From Amycolatopsis nigrescens CSC17Ta-90 (lineage in GTDB: Bacteria > Actinomycetota > Actinomycetes > Mycobacteriales > Pseudonocardiaceae), in the NCBI RefSeq assembly GCF_000384315.1, contig NZ_ARVW01000001.1:1435746-1499745 (forward strand): a stretch of 64,000 nucleotides of DNA. The letters are read 5' to 3'. The notes under the pieces are model-generated. The model did no database searches. It was not told the origin of the DNA and worked only from the letters and a program-made list of their open reading frames with translations. Of this stretch, positions 1-7,670 are shown in pieces. Within the stretch, counting starts at the first letter, position 1; the number at the start of each line of letters is the position of its first letter. The translations under genes were made by a program, and so were the position numbers.

Positions 1-278
1 CCTGTGCCGTCTGCGTCATGCACCGGAAGCCCAGCGCTGCGCAGCGCCTCGGCGGCGGCGTGCAGGCCGTACTCCAGCGAGAGCGAGCGGTCGGCGGGCA
101 GCGGGCCTTCGCGGCCGGGCACCATGCCGGCCACCCGACTGGAGGACGGGTAGGTCGGGAACCGTTCGAGCTTGCTCACCCCGGAACGGCCCTCCACCAC
201 GCACCGCCAGGTGTCCTCGGCGGTCCAGCCGCCGGGGCTGACCATCCCGAGGCCGGTGACCCAGACCCGGTCAGACAC
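1..278 (-). CDS. beta-ketoacyl-ACP synthase, N-terminal part (runs off window)
   Basis: Only the first ~92 codons are present. From a GTG start the protein reads VSDRVWVTGLGMVSPGG, the standard N-terminal strand of KAS II/FabF-type thiolase-fold condensing enzymes. The catalytic Cys-His-His triad lies outside the window, so it cannot be told whether this is an active ketosynthase or a chain-length factor. The GTG start lies 3 nt inside the end of the upstream ACP gene (sequence GTGTCTGA), so the two are translationally coupled and the ACP is the likely partner that carries the growing chain. The role in decarboxylative chain elongation is family knowledge. Confidence 0.88.
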   Translation of the reverse strand, partial: MSDRVWVTGLGMVSPGGWTAEDTWRCVVEGRSGVSKLERFPTYPSSSRVAGMVPGREGPLPADRSLSLEYGLHAAAEALRSAGLPVHDADGT

Positions 279-615
279 CGGCGCCCACCCGTTCGGCGAT
301 GAAGTCCACGACGTTGCCCACGGAGAGCCGACGGCTCACCTCGGCGAGCTGCGAGTCGGACAGACCACCATCCGAACCCATCTTCTCCGGCAGGAACCTG
401 GCCAACTCGGTCAGCAGCTGCTTGACCTCACCATCATTCACCGAAATACCGAACTCACCCTTGAGCGACAAAATCAACTCCAGCAGATCAAGCGAGTCCG
501 CATCCAGGTCATCGACCAACAGCGAATCCAACTCAATGGTATCGGCGTCGATTTCCAAATGCTTCGCCATCTGCACCCGGAGCCGCTCGAAAATCTGCCC
601 GCGTTCCAACGCCAC
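271..615 (-). CDS. acyl carrier protein with C-terminal insertion
   Basis: A 114-residue carrier protein. The phosphopantetheine attachment serine is in LDADSLDLLE (about residue 41), after VDDLDADS. A usual ACP is 75-90 residues. Here about 30 extra residues (roughly 65-97, rich in Lys, Glu and Ser) lie between the GISVND segment and the final helix VGNVVDFI. The GTG start at 615 is chosen because VALERGQIFERLR aligns with the first ACP helix; an upstream ORF extension has no homology. It is coupled to the ketosynthase downstream and divergent from the MaoC dehydratase. Likely tethers acyl intermediates in a discrete (type II) synthase. Confidence 0.9.
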   Translation of the reverse strand: MALERGQIFERLRVQMAKHLEIDADTIELDSLLVDDLDADSLDLLELILSLKGEFGISVNDGEVKQLLTELARFLPEKMGSDGGLSDSQLAEVSRRLSVGNVVDFIAERVGAGV

Positions 616-928
616 AGTGTCACCCCAACCAGCTTCGGTGGAATCCCCTACCGGCCGCAACCCAACCACCGGCACCGCGAAGACCACAACCAGAACGCCC
701 CGCACCCACCCCACAACCGCAGATACCGAGCTGGCAAGGGTAATCGCGGGTTGCAACCACGCAAACCTGACAAACCAAGCACCGGTTCCTTGACAACATT
801 CCAATAGCCGGACCTTGTTGCCTCTTTACCGCCAGACCCGCACTTGCCCCGCACTGAATAGGCAACGGCCAGGGTATCGTCGGCGCCGTTCGACGATTCA
901 CGATCACGGGGGAGCTATCTTGAGCGTT
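616..928. other. divergent intergenic region between ACP and MaoC genes
   Basis: A 313-nt gene-free stretch that must hold the promoters for both directions. A TTGACA hexamer is present on the plus strand at 790-795, but no convincing -10 follows at 17-18 nt. The stretch is C/A-rich on the plus strand. No clear palindromic operator was seen. Confidence 0.4.
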
Positions 929-1876
929 ATGCACGATCCAGTCGACGGGGGCCGCCCGGAGGGTGGCTCGCGGCGGCTGGATGAAAATGACCTGCGGACC
1001 GAGGCCGAGCCGGTCGCCGTGCATAACGCTCATTCACATGGGACACCGCCTGAACGCGCGTCGCTGGTCGGCAGGCAATACTCACTGCCCGTACAGGAAG
1101 TGACCGAAAAAGGCGCCATCGCCTATGCCGAGGCCACCGGCGACGACCCCGCACGTTCGGTCGACCGGGGTTTCGCGCCGCCGATGTACGCGGTCCGGCT
1201 GATCGCCGGGCTGTGGCGCGCGGTGTACCAGGATCCGGTGCTGGGCACCGCGGACCAGCTCGTGCTGCACGCCGAGCAGCGCATGCTCTTCGCCGGCGAC
1301 CTCCGCATCGGCGCGCAGGTGCACGCACACGGCTGGGTGAAGGGCATGATCGGCTTCGGTTTCGGTGACGCCGCGCTGATCCGCAACGTGATCGCGGACG
1401 AGACCGGGCGGGTGCTGGTGTCGATGGAATGCACCCTGGCCATCCAGGGCAGCAGCGACTGCCCGCCGGACGGGCGCCGGGCCAGGGCGCTGGACCGCGG
1501 CGAGCAGGTGTGCACCGAGTCGCGGCTGCTCGACGAGCACGCGCCGCACCGGTACGCGGACGCCGCCGACGACCACAACCCGCTGCACCTGGACGACGAG
1601 CTGGCCAGGACCGCCGGGCACCCGTGCCGGATCGTGCACGGCATGTGCACCCTGGCCACCGGGTTCGCCGCGTTGAGCGAACGGCTGCTGCGGGATCCCG
1701 ATGACCGGGTCCGGTACCTGCGGGCCAGGTTCAGCCGGCCGGTGCTGCCCGGCAGCGAGGTGACCTACTCCGCGCACACCACCGGCGCGGCCGGCACCTA
1801 CGCGCTGTCGGCGAGCTGCGGCGGCCGCCCGGTGCTGAAGAACACCTGGCTCCGGCTGGCCGGTCAGAACCGATGA
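929..1876 (+). CDS. MaoC-like double-hotdog dehydratase
   Basis: A 315-residue protein. The C-terminal half carries the MaoC/R-hydratase signature YADAADDHNPLHLDDEL followed by a Gly-rich turn and IVHGM, with Asp and His as the expected catalytic pair. The N-terminal half is a second hotdog domain without the motif (YAEATGDD), as in FAS-type double-hotdog dehydratases. The ATG at 929 has a purine-rich GGGGGAG upstream; the ORF is open further upstream but without RBS or homology. The stop overlaps the next start (ATGA), giving a coupled three-gene operon. Probably dehydrates 3-hydroxyacyl-ACP/CoA in concert with the divergent ACP and ketosynthase. Confidence 0.85.
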   Translation: MHDPVDGGRPEGGSRRLDENDLRTEAEPVAVHNAHSHGTPPERASLVGRQYSLPVQEVTEKGAIAYAEATGDDPARSVDRGFAPPMYAVRLIAGLWRAVYQDPVLGTADQLVLHAEQRMLFAGDLRIGAQVHAHGWVKGMIGFGFGDAALIRNVIADETGRVLVSMECTLAIQGSSDCPPDGRRARALDRGEQVCTESRLLDEHAPHRYADAADDHNPLHLDDELARTAGHPCRIVHGMCTLATGFAALSERLLRDPDDRVRYLRARFSRPVLPGSEVTYSAHTTGAAGTYALSASCGGRPVLKNTWLRLAGQNR

Positions 1877-3369
1877 GCACAGCGGACCCAAGGGATGCAC
1901 GGAGCGGCCGAGTGTCCACAGCAGAACCCATGGTGGTGCGGCTGGACCGCGCGCCGGAGGCCGACCGGGAGCTGCTCGGCGGCAAGGGCGCCAGCCTGGT
2001 CCGGATGGCCGGGCTCGGTATCCCGGTGCCGCCCGCGTTCACCCTCACCACCGCCGCCTGCCGCCGTTACCAGGCCGAGGGGCTTTCCGAAGCGCTATGG
2101 GCCGAGGTGTCCGACGCGCTCGGCGCACTGGAAGAGCAGACCGGGCAGCGATTCGGCGGCGTCCCGCCGCTGCTGGTCTCGGTCCGCTCCGGAGCGCCGG
2201 TGAGCATGCCCGGCATGATGGACACCCTGCTCAACGTCGGACTGACCAGGCCCGCGCTGGACCGGCTCGGGCACGACCGGCCGCACGACCTGGCCGCCGG
2301 GATCCGCGAGTCCTTCGCCGAGGCGCCGTTCACCGTGCTCACCGCCGAAGACGAAGCCGGCGCCCGCGAAGAGGCACTGGCGCAGCTGCGCTGGGCGATC
2401 GCGCGGATCTTCGACTCCTGGCACAACCGCCGCGCCGGGGCGTACCGGCGGGCCAACGGCATCCCGGACGATCTGGGCACCGCGGTGACCGTGCAGGCCA
2501 TGGTGTTCGGCAACCGGGACGACCGCTCCGGCACCGGCGTCTACATCACCCGCGACCCGATGACCGGGGCGAACGAGCCCTACGGCGAGTGGCTGCCGCG
2601 GGCGCAGGGCGAAAGCCTGGTGTCCGGCGAGCACAGCCCGCTGCGGCTCGGCGCGTTGCGGGAGGAGCAGCCGGACGCGCACCGGGAGCTGCTGGCCGCC
2701 GGGCGGCGCCTGGAGAACCTGGAACGGCATCCGGTGGAGATCGAGTTCACCGTCGAGTCCGGTGTGCTGTACCTGCTGCAGTCGCGCCGGTCCACCCGCA
2801 CCCCGGTCGCCGCCGTGCGGTGGGCGGTCGACCTGGTGGACGAGGGCCTGCTGGAGGTCGCCGATGCGGTGGAGCGGGTCGACGACGAGACGCTGCGCAA
2901 GGTGACCGAGACCGGCGGCTCGGCCGAGGCAGGCGGGCGGGTGCTCGCGCGGGGCACCGGGGTGGTGCCCGGCCGGTGCTCCGGGCTGGTGGTGACCGAC
3001 GCGGACGAGGCCGACCAGCTGGCCGACGAAGGACAGCAGGTGATCCTCGCGCGCCCGAGCACCAGCCCGCACGACATCCACGGCTTCCTCGCCGCGGCCG
3101 GCGTGATCACCGAACGCGGCGGCGGCACGTCGCACGCCGCGGTGGTGGCCAGGCAGATCGGCCTGCCGTGCGTGGTCGGCTGCGGCGACGGGGCGGTCGC
3201 CGCAGTGTCCGGCCGGATGGTCACCGTCGACGGCACGCACGGCGTGATCTACGAGGGCGTGCAGGCCGAAACAGCTGACGACCCGTCGGCGCCCTTACCC
3301 GAGTTGGCCCGGTTGCTGGCGTGGAAGTCCGCCGGCGACCGTTCATCCACGATCAGGAGTGAGTCATGA
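1873..3369 (+). CDS. short pyruvate phosphate dikinase-like protein (ATP-grasp plus phosphohistidine domain)
   Basis: A 498-residue protein. Residues ~20-330 match the PPDK nucleotide-binding region: GGKGASLVRMAGLGIPVP, VSVRSGAPVSMPGMMDTLLN, GTGVYITRDPMTG, and EIEFTVESGVLYLLQSR. Residues ~350-480 form the swivelling phosphohistidine domain with GGGTSHAAVVAR, where the His near 421 is the expected phospho-acceptor. True PPDK is ~880 residues; the whole C-terminal PEP/pyruvate TIM barrel is absent, with no sign of a frameshift. It may therefore pass phosphate to another acceptor, or work with a separate protein. Coupled by ATGA on both sides to the MaoC gene and the winged-helix gene. Confidence 0.82.
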   Translation: MSTADPRDARSGRVSTAEPMVVRLDRAPEADRELLGGKGASLVRMAGLGIPVPPAFTLTTAACRRYQAEGLSEALWAEVSDALGALEEQTGQRFGGVPPLLVSVRSGAPVSMPGMMDTLLNVGLTRPALDRLGHDRPHDLAAGIRESFAEAPFTVLTAEDEAGAREEALAQLRWAIARIFDSWHNRRAGAYRRANGIPDDLGTAVTVQAMVFGNRDDRSGTGVYITRDPMTGANEPYGEWLPRAQGESLVSGEHSPLRLGALREEQPDAHRELLAAGRRLENLERHPVEIEFTVESGVLYLLQSRRSTRTPVAAVRWAVDLVDEGLLEVADAVERVDDETLRKVTETGGSAEAGGRVLARGTGVVPGRCSGLVVTDADEADQLADEGQQVILARPSTSPHDIHGFLAAAGVITERGGGTSHAAVVARQIGLPCVVGCGDGAVAAVSGRMVTVDGTHGVIYEGVQAETADDPSAPLPELARLLAWKSAGDRSSTIRSES

Positions 3370-3950
3370 CCAGGACCGAAGTACTGCGCAGCCTGCGGCT
3401 CAAAGGCCGGGCCGGCACCGCGGACATCGCCGAGGCCGCCGGCGTGGCGGAAGCGGACGCGCAGGAGATCCTCGAGCAGAGCGCGGAAAAGGGCATGGCG
3501 AACCACCGCACCGGCCGCCGCGGCGGCTGGATGCTGACCCAGCAGGGACGCGACGAGGTCGCCACCCTACTCGCCGAGGAACGCTCCACATTGGACACCT
3601 CCGGCGCGGCCAGCCACTACGACGGCGAGTTCCTCAAGCTGAACAAGGAGTTCAAGGAGCTGTGCACCCGCTGGCAGCTCGCCGGCGGTGACGCCGCGGC
3701 CGCCGCCGACGTGCAGGCCGATTTCGCCGCCATCCACGACCGCAACAGCGAACTGCTGACCGCGCTCACCGAGTCGATCCCACGCTTCGACCGCTACCGC
3801 CCCCGCTTCGACGCCGCCTTCACCCGCTTCCGCGACGGCGAAACCGCCGCACTGGTACAGCCGCTTTCCGGCTCGTACCACGATGTCTGGATCGAACTCC
3901 ACGAAGACCTGCTCCTCCTGCTGGACCGCGCCCGCGAAGAAGACGACTGA
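3366..3950 (+). CDS. winged-helix (MarR-like) protein coupled to PPDK-like gene
   Basis: A 194-residue protein. Residues ~1-65 form a winged helix (TRTEVLRSLRLKGRAGTADIAEAAGV then GWMLTQQGRDEV). The rest is helical (ELLTALTESIPRFDRY, HEDLLLLLDRA) with no known catalytic motif. It overlaps the stop of the PPDK-like gene by ATGA, so the two are made together. It could be the regulator of this operon or a protein partner of the PPDK-like kinase. The specific family was not recognised. Confidence 0.65.
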   Translation: MTRTEVLRSLRLKGRAGTADIAEAAGVAEADAQEILEQSAEKGMANHRTGRRGGWMLTQQGRDEVATLLAEERSTLDTSGAASHYDGEFLKLNKEFKELCTRWQLAGGDAAAAADVQADFAAIHDRNSELLTALTESIPRFDRYRPRFDAAFTRFRDGETAALVQPLSGSYHDVWIELHEDLLLLLDRAREEDD

Positions 3951-4020
3951 TATCGCACCGCGGACCTTGCGGGCACGTCCCTAGCGGTCGTTCCGGCGAG
4001 CTACGAAGTGTCACAGTCGC

Positions 4021-4036
4021 GCTAAGAGTTGTCCCG
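4021..4036 (+). repeat. left terminal inverted repeat of the IS5-derived element
   Basis: GCTAAGAGTTGTCCCG, identical in inverse orientation to 6441-6456. The element proper may begin at AGAGTTGTCCCG, with the preceding TA as target duplication. It lies ~55 nt from the stop codon of the transposase remnant, as expected for an IS end. Confidence 0.8.
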
Positions 4037-4090
4037 TAAGTGATCTTCGGGTCGCTTGGGACGCAGTCGCGCACTGCGTGGCTTGCCCGC

Positions 4091-4430
4091 TCATCCGGTG
4101 AGGGCGAGGTTGTGTAGACGGGCGATACCGCGCATAGCGTGGTGTTGCCGACGGCTGTCTTGGCTCCGGACTCCTCCCGCGCCTTGCAGTCGTTGCGGTT
4201 GCCGGGCATAGGCTGGCCGACCAACACGACGAGCCGGGTGTCGGCGTCGATGACGACCTGGTGGTTCGAGACGCCGAACAGCGGGGCCAGCTGGCGAAGC
4301 GTCAGGTTTGTACGCCAATAGGTGGTGACCAGCAGCACACGGTCTTCCAGCGGCAGGCTCCAAGGCCGACCTTGGCGCACCTGGTCCACGCCGTCTCGTC
4401 GTAGCGCGGTGATCAGCTTGCGGGGCGTGT
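4091..4430 (-). pseudogene. IS5-family transposase remnant
   Basis: The reverse strand reads RKLITALRRDGVDQVRQGRP and an HTH segment TYWRTNLTLRQLAPLFGVS. It then jumps directly to NHQVVIDADTRLVVLVGQP and GNRNDCKAREESGAK, losing the middle of the DDE domain. After AVGN the reading frame changes and the usual C-terminal tail HHAMRGIARLHNLALTG ends at 4091. This is an IS5-group transposase (HTH_Tnp_4 / DDE_Tnp_4) with two internal deletions and a frameshift, hence non-functional. Recognition rests on remembered family sequences; a search against ISfinder would settle the subgroup. Confidence 0.85.
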
Positions 4431-4683
4431 TCGTGCCCCGGTGGCGTCCCGGCCCGTGCAAGAACCCTGAGTGCCACGCGTACGAGGCGGAAGAGGCCGA
4501 GTCGGAGCCCGTCCTCACGACGGAAAGCGGACCGGCGGTCGACAGGGCCAAGTAGCGGGACTCCGGACGCTCTTCCCGCGAGCATGGAAAACTTCCGCGA
4601 GCGTGTAGAGAAGCGCGGGCCGGCTCCGACATCCCCGGTGAGAGCCGCCCACCAAGGACGGCCCGAGCCGAAGGAGCGGACTC

Positions 4684-5085
4684 ATGAAGTACCTGGTGAT
4701 GGTGCAGGGCACGCAGGCGGAATACGAGGCCCAGGCGAGCAAGCCCGCCGCCGGTCTCCCAGCCTGGAGCGACAAGGATATGCAGGCGATGTTCCAGCAC
4801 ATGGGGGCGATCAACAACGACCTCGCCGAGACAGGCGAGTTCATCGATGCCCAGGGGCTGGCCGAGCCTGCCAGGACCCGCCTCGTCAGCGCCGGCGCGG
4901 ACGGCAAGCCCGTGATCACCGACGGGCCGTACGGCGAGACCAAGGAAGTGATCGCCGGTTACTGGCTCCTGGAGTGCGAGAGCCTGGATCGGGTCACGGA
5001 GATCGCCGCGCGGGTCGCCCAGTGCCCCGTTCCCGAGGGCGCGAACAGGTACCCCGTCGTCATCCGGCCGCTCGGCGAAGTGTGA
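4684..5085 (+). CDS. DGPF (YCII-related) domain protein, passenger copy
   Basis: A 133-residue YCII-like protein with the DGPF-type motif DGPYGETKEVIAGYW near residue 80. An AAGGAG ribosome site lies 9 nt before the ATG. It precedes the ECF sigma factor by 13 nt, the standard arrangement of ECF42 modules, where DGPF genes accompany the sigma factor. The biochemical role of DGPF proteins is not established; a dimeric alpha-beta barrel fold is family knowledge. It is a relative, not a close copy, of the resident gene at 11353-11778. It lies inside the inverted-repeat-bounded element. Confidence 0.85.
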   Translation: MKYLVMVQGTQAEYEAQASKPAAGLPAWSDKDMQAMFQHMGAINNDLAETGEFIDAQGLAEPARTRLVSAGADGKPVITDGPYGETKEVIAGYWLLECESLDRVTEIAARVAQCPVPEGANRYPVVIRPLGEV

Positions 5086-5098
5086 GCAGGGGAGACAT

Positions 5099-6331
5099 TT
5101 GAGACGTACGAGCGAGGTCGAGGACCTGCTGCGCCCGCACGCGCCGCAGGTCCTCGGCGCGCTCGTACGCCGGTACGGGCACTTCGACGCCGCCGAGGAC
5201 GCCGTACAGGAGGCGCTACTGGCAGCGGCGGGGCAGTGGCCCGAGTCGGGGGTTCCGGACAATCCGCAGGGCTGGCTGATCAGGGTCGCCTCGCGGCGGC
5301 TCACGGACGCCCTGCGCAGTGATCAGGCGCGGCGGCTGCGTGAGGAGAAGGCAGCGGCGCTCACACCGCGCGACGCCTTCACCGCGCCGCCGCCCGGGCC
5401 CGATCGTGCGCCCTCCGAGGACGACACGCTGACGCTGCTCTTCCTCTGCTGCCACCCGGATCTGCCCCCGCCCGCCCAGATCGCGCTGACGCTGCGGGCC
5501 GTCGGCGGTCTGACGACGGCCGAGATCGCCCGCGCGCATCTGGTGCCGGAGGCGACGATGGCCCAGCGGATCAGCCGGGCCAAGCAGCGGGTGAAGGGCA
5601 CGCGTTTCGGCCGCCCCGATCACTGGGAGGAGCGGCTGCCCGCTGTCCTCCACACGCTCTACCTGATCTTCAACGAGGGCTACACGGCCACCTCCGGAGC
5701 CTCCCTCCAGCGGGCCGAACTCGCGGGCGAGGCCATCCGGCTGGCCCGTACGGTGCACCGCCTGCTGCCCGGCGACTGTGAGGTCACCGGCCTGCTCGCC
5801 CTGATGCTCCTCACCGACGCCCGCCGCGCCGCGCGGGCCGGGGCGGGCGGCGAACTGATCCTCCTCGACGAGCAGGACCGCGGGCTGTGGGACAAGGCGG
5901 CGATCGAGGAGGGCGTGGCCCTGGTGACCTGGGCTCTGTCCCAACGCCGGCCCGGCCCATACCAGTTGAGGGCCGCGATCGCCGCCGTCCACGACGAGGC
6001 GGACTCGCCCGACAGCACCGACTGGCCCGAGATCCTCGGCCTCTACGACGTCCTCGTCCACCTTGTCCCCAGCCCTGTCGAACGCCTCAACCGCGCCGTA
6101 GCCATCGCCATGGTCCACGGACCGAAGGCTGGTCTGGCCGAACTGGACGCGCTCGTACCGGAGTTGACCACAGGCCACCGCCTGGACTCGGTCCGCGCCC
6201 ACCTCCTGGAACGCGCCAGCGACCCCGAGGCCGCCCGAGCCGCCTACGAGTCAGCCGCCGCCAAGACCCTGAGTCTCCCCGAACAGCGCTACCTCCGGGC
6301 CCGTGCGGCCCGCCTCGGCGACATCACTTAG
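5099..6331 (+). CDS. ECF42-type RNA polymerase sigma factor with C-terminal extension, passenger copy
   Basis: A 410-residue sigma factor. Region 2 is at the N-terminus (YGHFDAAEDAVQEALLAAA, PQGWLIRVASRRLTDALR); region 4 is at ~130-170 (LTTAEIARAHLVPEATMAQRISRAKQR). A ~230-residue helical extension with TPR-like character follows (GPYQLRAAIAAVHDEA, LGLYDVLVHLVPSPVERLNRAVA). This layout and the DGPF partner are hallmarks of ECF42, whose extension is thought to take the place of an anti-sigma factor. The start is TTG at 5099 with GGGGAG upstream; no better start lies nearby. It probably directs its own small regulon. Confidence 0.85.
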   Translation: MRRTSEVEDLLRPHAPQVLGALVRRYGHFDAAEDAVQEALLAAAGQWPESGVPDNPQGWLIRVASRRLTDALRSDQARRLREEKAAALTPRDAFTAPPPGPDRAPSEDDTLTLLFLCCHPDLPPPAQIALTLRAVGGLTTAEIARAHLVPEATMAQRISRAKQRVKGTRFGRPDHWEERLPAVLHTLYLIFNEGYTATSGASLQRAELAGEAIRLARTVHRLLPGDCEVTGLLALMLLTDARRAARAGAGGELILLDEQDRGLWDKAAIEEGVALVTWALSQRRPGPYQLRAAIAAVHDEADSPDSTDWPEILGLYDVLVHLVPSPVERLNRAVAIAMVHGPKAGLAELDALVPELTTGHRLDSVRAHLLERASDPEAARAAYESAAAKTLSLPEQRYLRARAARLGDIT

Positions 6332-6440
6332 CGTGTCGCTCATGCCCGAGCTGATGCACATCACCGAACGCTCTCTCAACACCGGGTTCGCACTGTGCGA
6401 GGGGCCGAGCACGCGCGGACCGCTCCTGCCACGGCGATTG

Positions 6441-6456
6441 CGGGACAACTCTTAGC
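6441..6456 (-). repeat. right terminal inverted repeat of the IS5-derived element
   Basis: The reverse strand reads GCTAAGAGTTGTCCCG, matching 4021-4036. It overlaps the final codon and stop of the immunity-type gene (TAA at 6452-6454). Confidence 0.8.
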
Positions 6457-6745
6457 CAAAGAAATCCGCCACTTCGTTCAATAGTACAACTAACTCCTGG
6501 CGAGTTTTGACAGTCGCCGAACGAATGATACTTCGTTCGCCATCAAGTGAGCCCACATCGATCTCACATTCGCCCGTTTCCCACAGTATCAACTGACCCA
6601 TGGCATCAGGACTATCAAATTCAACCCAGCCCGCCTGCTTTGCATTTTCTTGAGGAGATGCACGAAAGGACACCCCTAGATGCCCGGCGCCCCCCGCCTC
6701 ATGCTCTAGAACCCAAGACCGCATTGTATCGATCATGTCGTTCAT
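6452..6745 (-). CDS. putative immunity protein (Imm1-like) of an RHS toxin cassette
   Basis: A small acidic 97-residue protein with features seen in Imm1-type immunity proteins: GWVEFDSPDAMGQLILWETGECEIDVGS, then a helix TRQELVVLLNEVADFF. It begins inside the end of the RHS tail (47-nt overlap) and is read in the same direction, the classic toxin-immunity order. The lower GC content fits an accessory cassette. The IS5-derived element joins exactly at its stop: the old stop would read TAG across the flanks and now reads TAA from the element, so the protein is unchanged. Family assignment is by resemblance only. Confidence 0.6.
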   Translation of the reverse strand: MNDMIDTMRSWVLEHEAGGAGHLGVSFRASPQENAKQAGWVEFDSPDAMGQLILWETGECEIDVGSLDGERSIIRSATVKTRQELVVLLNEVADFFG

Positions 6746-7610
6746 TTCTCAGAGCGTACCCGGAGGCCGCTGACGGGGACAGATTCGCCTGGCGGCCTTC
6801 CCAACTTCGCGTACCGTTGCCCGGCAGCACTCGCCACAGAGGGAATCTACCGCCAACCAACTCCGCAGGTGACATCCATCTTCCGACCCTGACCAGACCT
6901 TCGCCCGCACCTTCCGCAGCGGGTGCGACCGCCCGACCCGAGCCGCCGACAATCTTGCCCAGCCGGGCGAGTATGCCACCAGCTGCAGCTGCGGTAGCAA
7001 GCCCGTTGTAAGCACCAGTGAGCGCGCTGCTGACGTTCTCGGTGTTAGCGCACTCATCGAAATTGTCCACACAGTACGTCGCCGCTATCTGCTTTACTCC
7101 CCCGACGTCGCCGGGATTTTCAAGCAGATGCACGTACGCCTCACGACAGCCAGTCAATCCGAAGCAAACGTCTGACGCTCCTTGCTGTTCACCTGCCTTC
7201 AGGTTCCAGAATTCTTCGCCCGTCGCAGCTTCTTGGCCGCGAAGATGCCAGTACTTCAGCAAGTCGCCCGTGTCGTTGGTCTTTGGCGAGTGGTCACCTA
7301 CCCACTGCTGCCGACCTTCATACTCGGCCTCATTGGCCAACATGGCCGACGACTTCTTCATCTCGCCTTTGGTAGGACTGTAGACGCTGCCAGTATCCTT
7401 CAGATACTGATCATATTGCTGACAGTCGTCGGCGCTGCCACACGGTTTGTGTCCGTCGATTTCGACGCGAGTTATAGGGTTTCCACCGGTGAAGGCATAG
7501 CGATTTCCGGTCCATGGATCGGCGGCCAGTCCGAGATCATTGAGGGCACCGTTATAACTATCCCGCATGAGGAACGTGTTGCACTCTGGCCTGTAGTTTC
7601 GGAATCCGAC
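6699..7610 (-). pseudogene. C-terminal fragment of an RHS-repeat polymorphic toxin
   Basis: Homology begins abruptly at VGFRNY (7610) and runs through CNTFLMRDSYNGALNDLGL and DPWTGNRYAFTGGNPITRVEIDGH, the end of the RHS core repeat. A variable ~250-residue tail follows with a Gly/Ala-rich hydrophobic stretch and a GRWMSPAEL motif, often found where RHS toxin domains begin. The RHS shell and secretion signals upstream are missing: the frame closes at a TGA ~25 nt before the homology starts. So this is an orphan toxin tip, kept next to its immunity-type gene. The ~60-residue final toxin domain looks short and may be degenerate. Confidence 0.7.
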
Positions 7611-7670
7611 CCGCCAACGACACCGGCCCGACGCTGCACGCGATCAGCCGTCCGCTCGGCTGAAAGACGT

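Larger units (their letters stand above)
4021..6456. mobile_element. IS5-type derived element with ECF42 sigma/DGPF passenger module
   Basis: Perfect 16-bp inverted repeats GCTAAGAGTTGTCCCG lie at 4021-4036 (plus) and 6441-6456 (minus); beyond them one mismatch is followed by two more matching bases. Between them are a decayed IS5-family transposase near the left end and two intact passenger genes, a DGPF/YCII protein and an ECF sigma factor. The element ends abut TA on both sides, consistent with a 2-bp TA target duplication. The passenger coding style differs from the neighbours. It has no functional transposase of its own, so movement would need one in trans. Confidence 0.75.

Noticed and set aside
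3820..5304. 494-codon minus-strand frame across the IS remnant
   Set aside because: Only the transposase-like stretch near 4200-4430 has homology. The rest lies opposite the DGPF, sigma and winged-helix genes.
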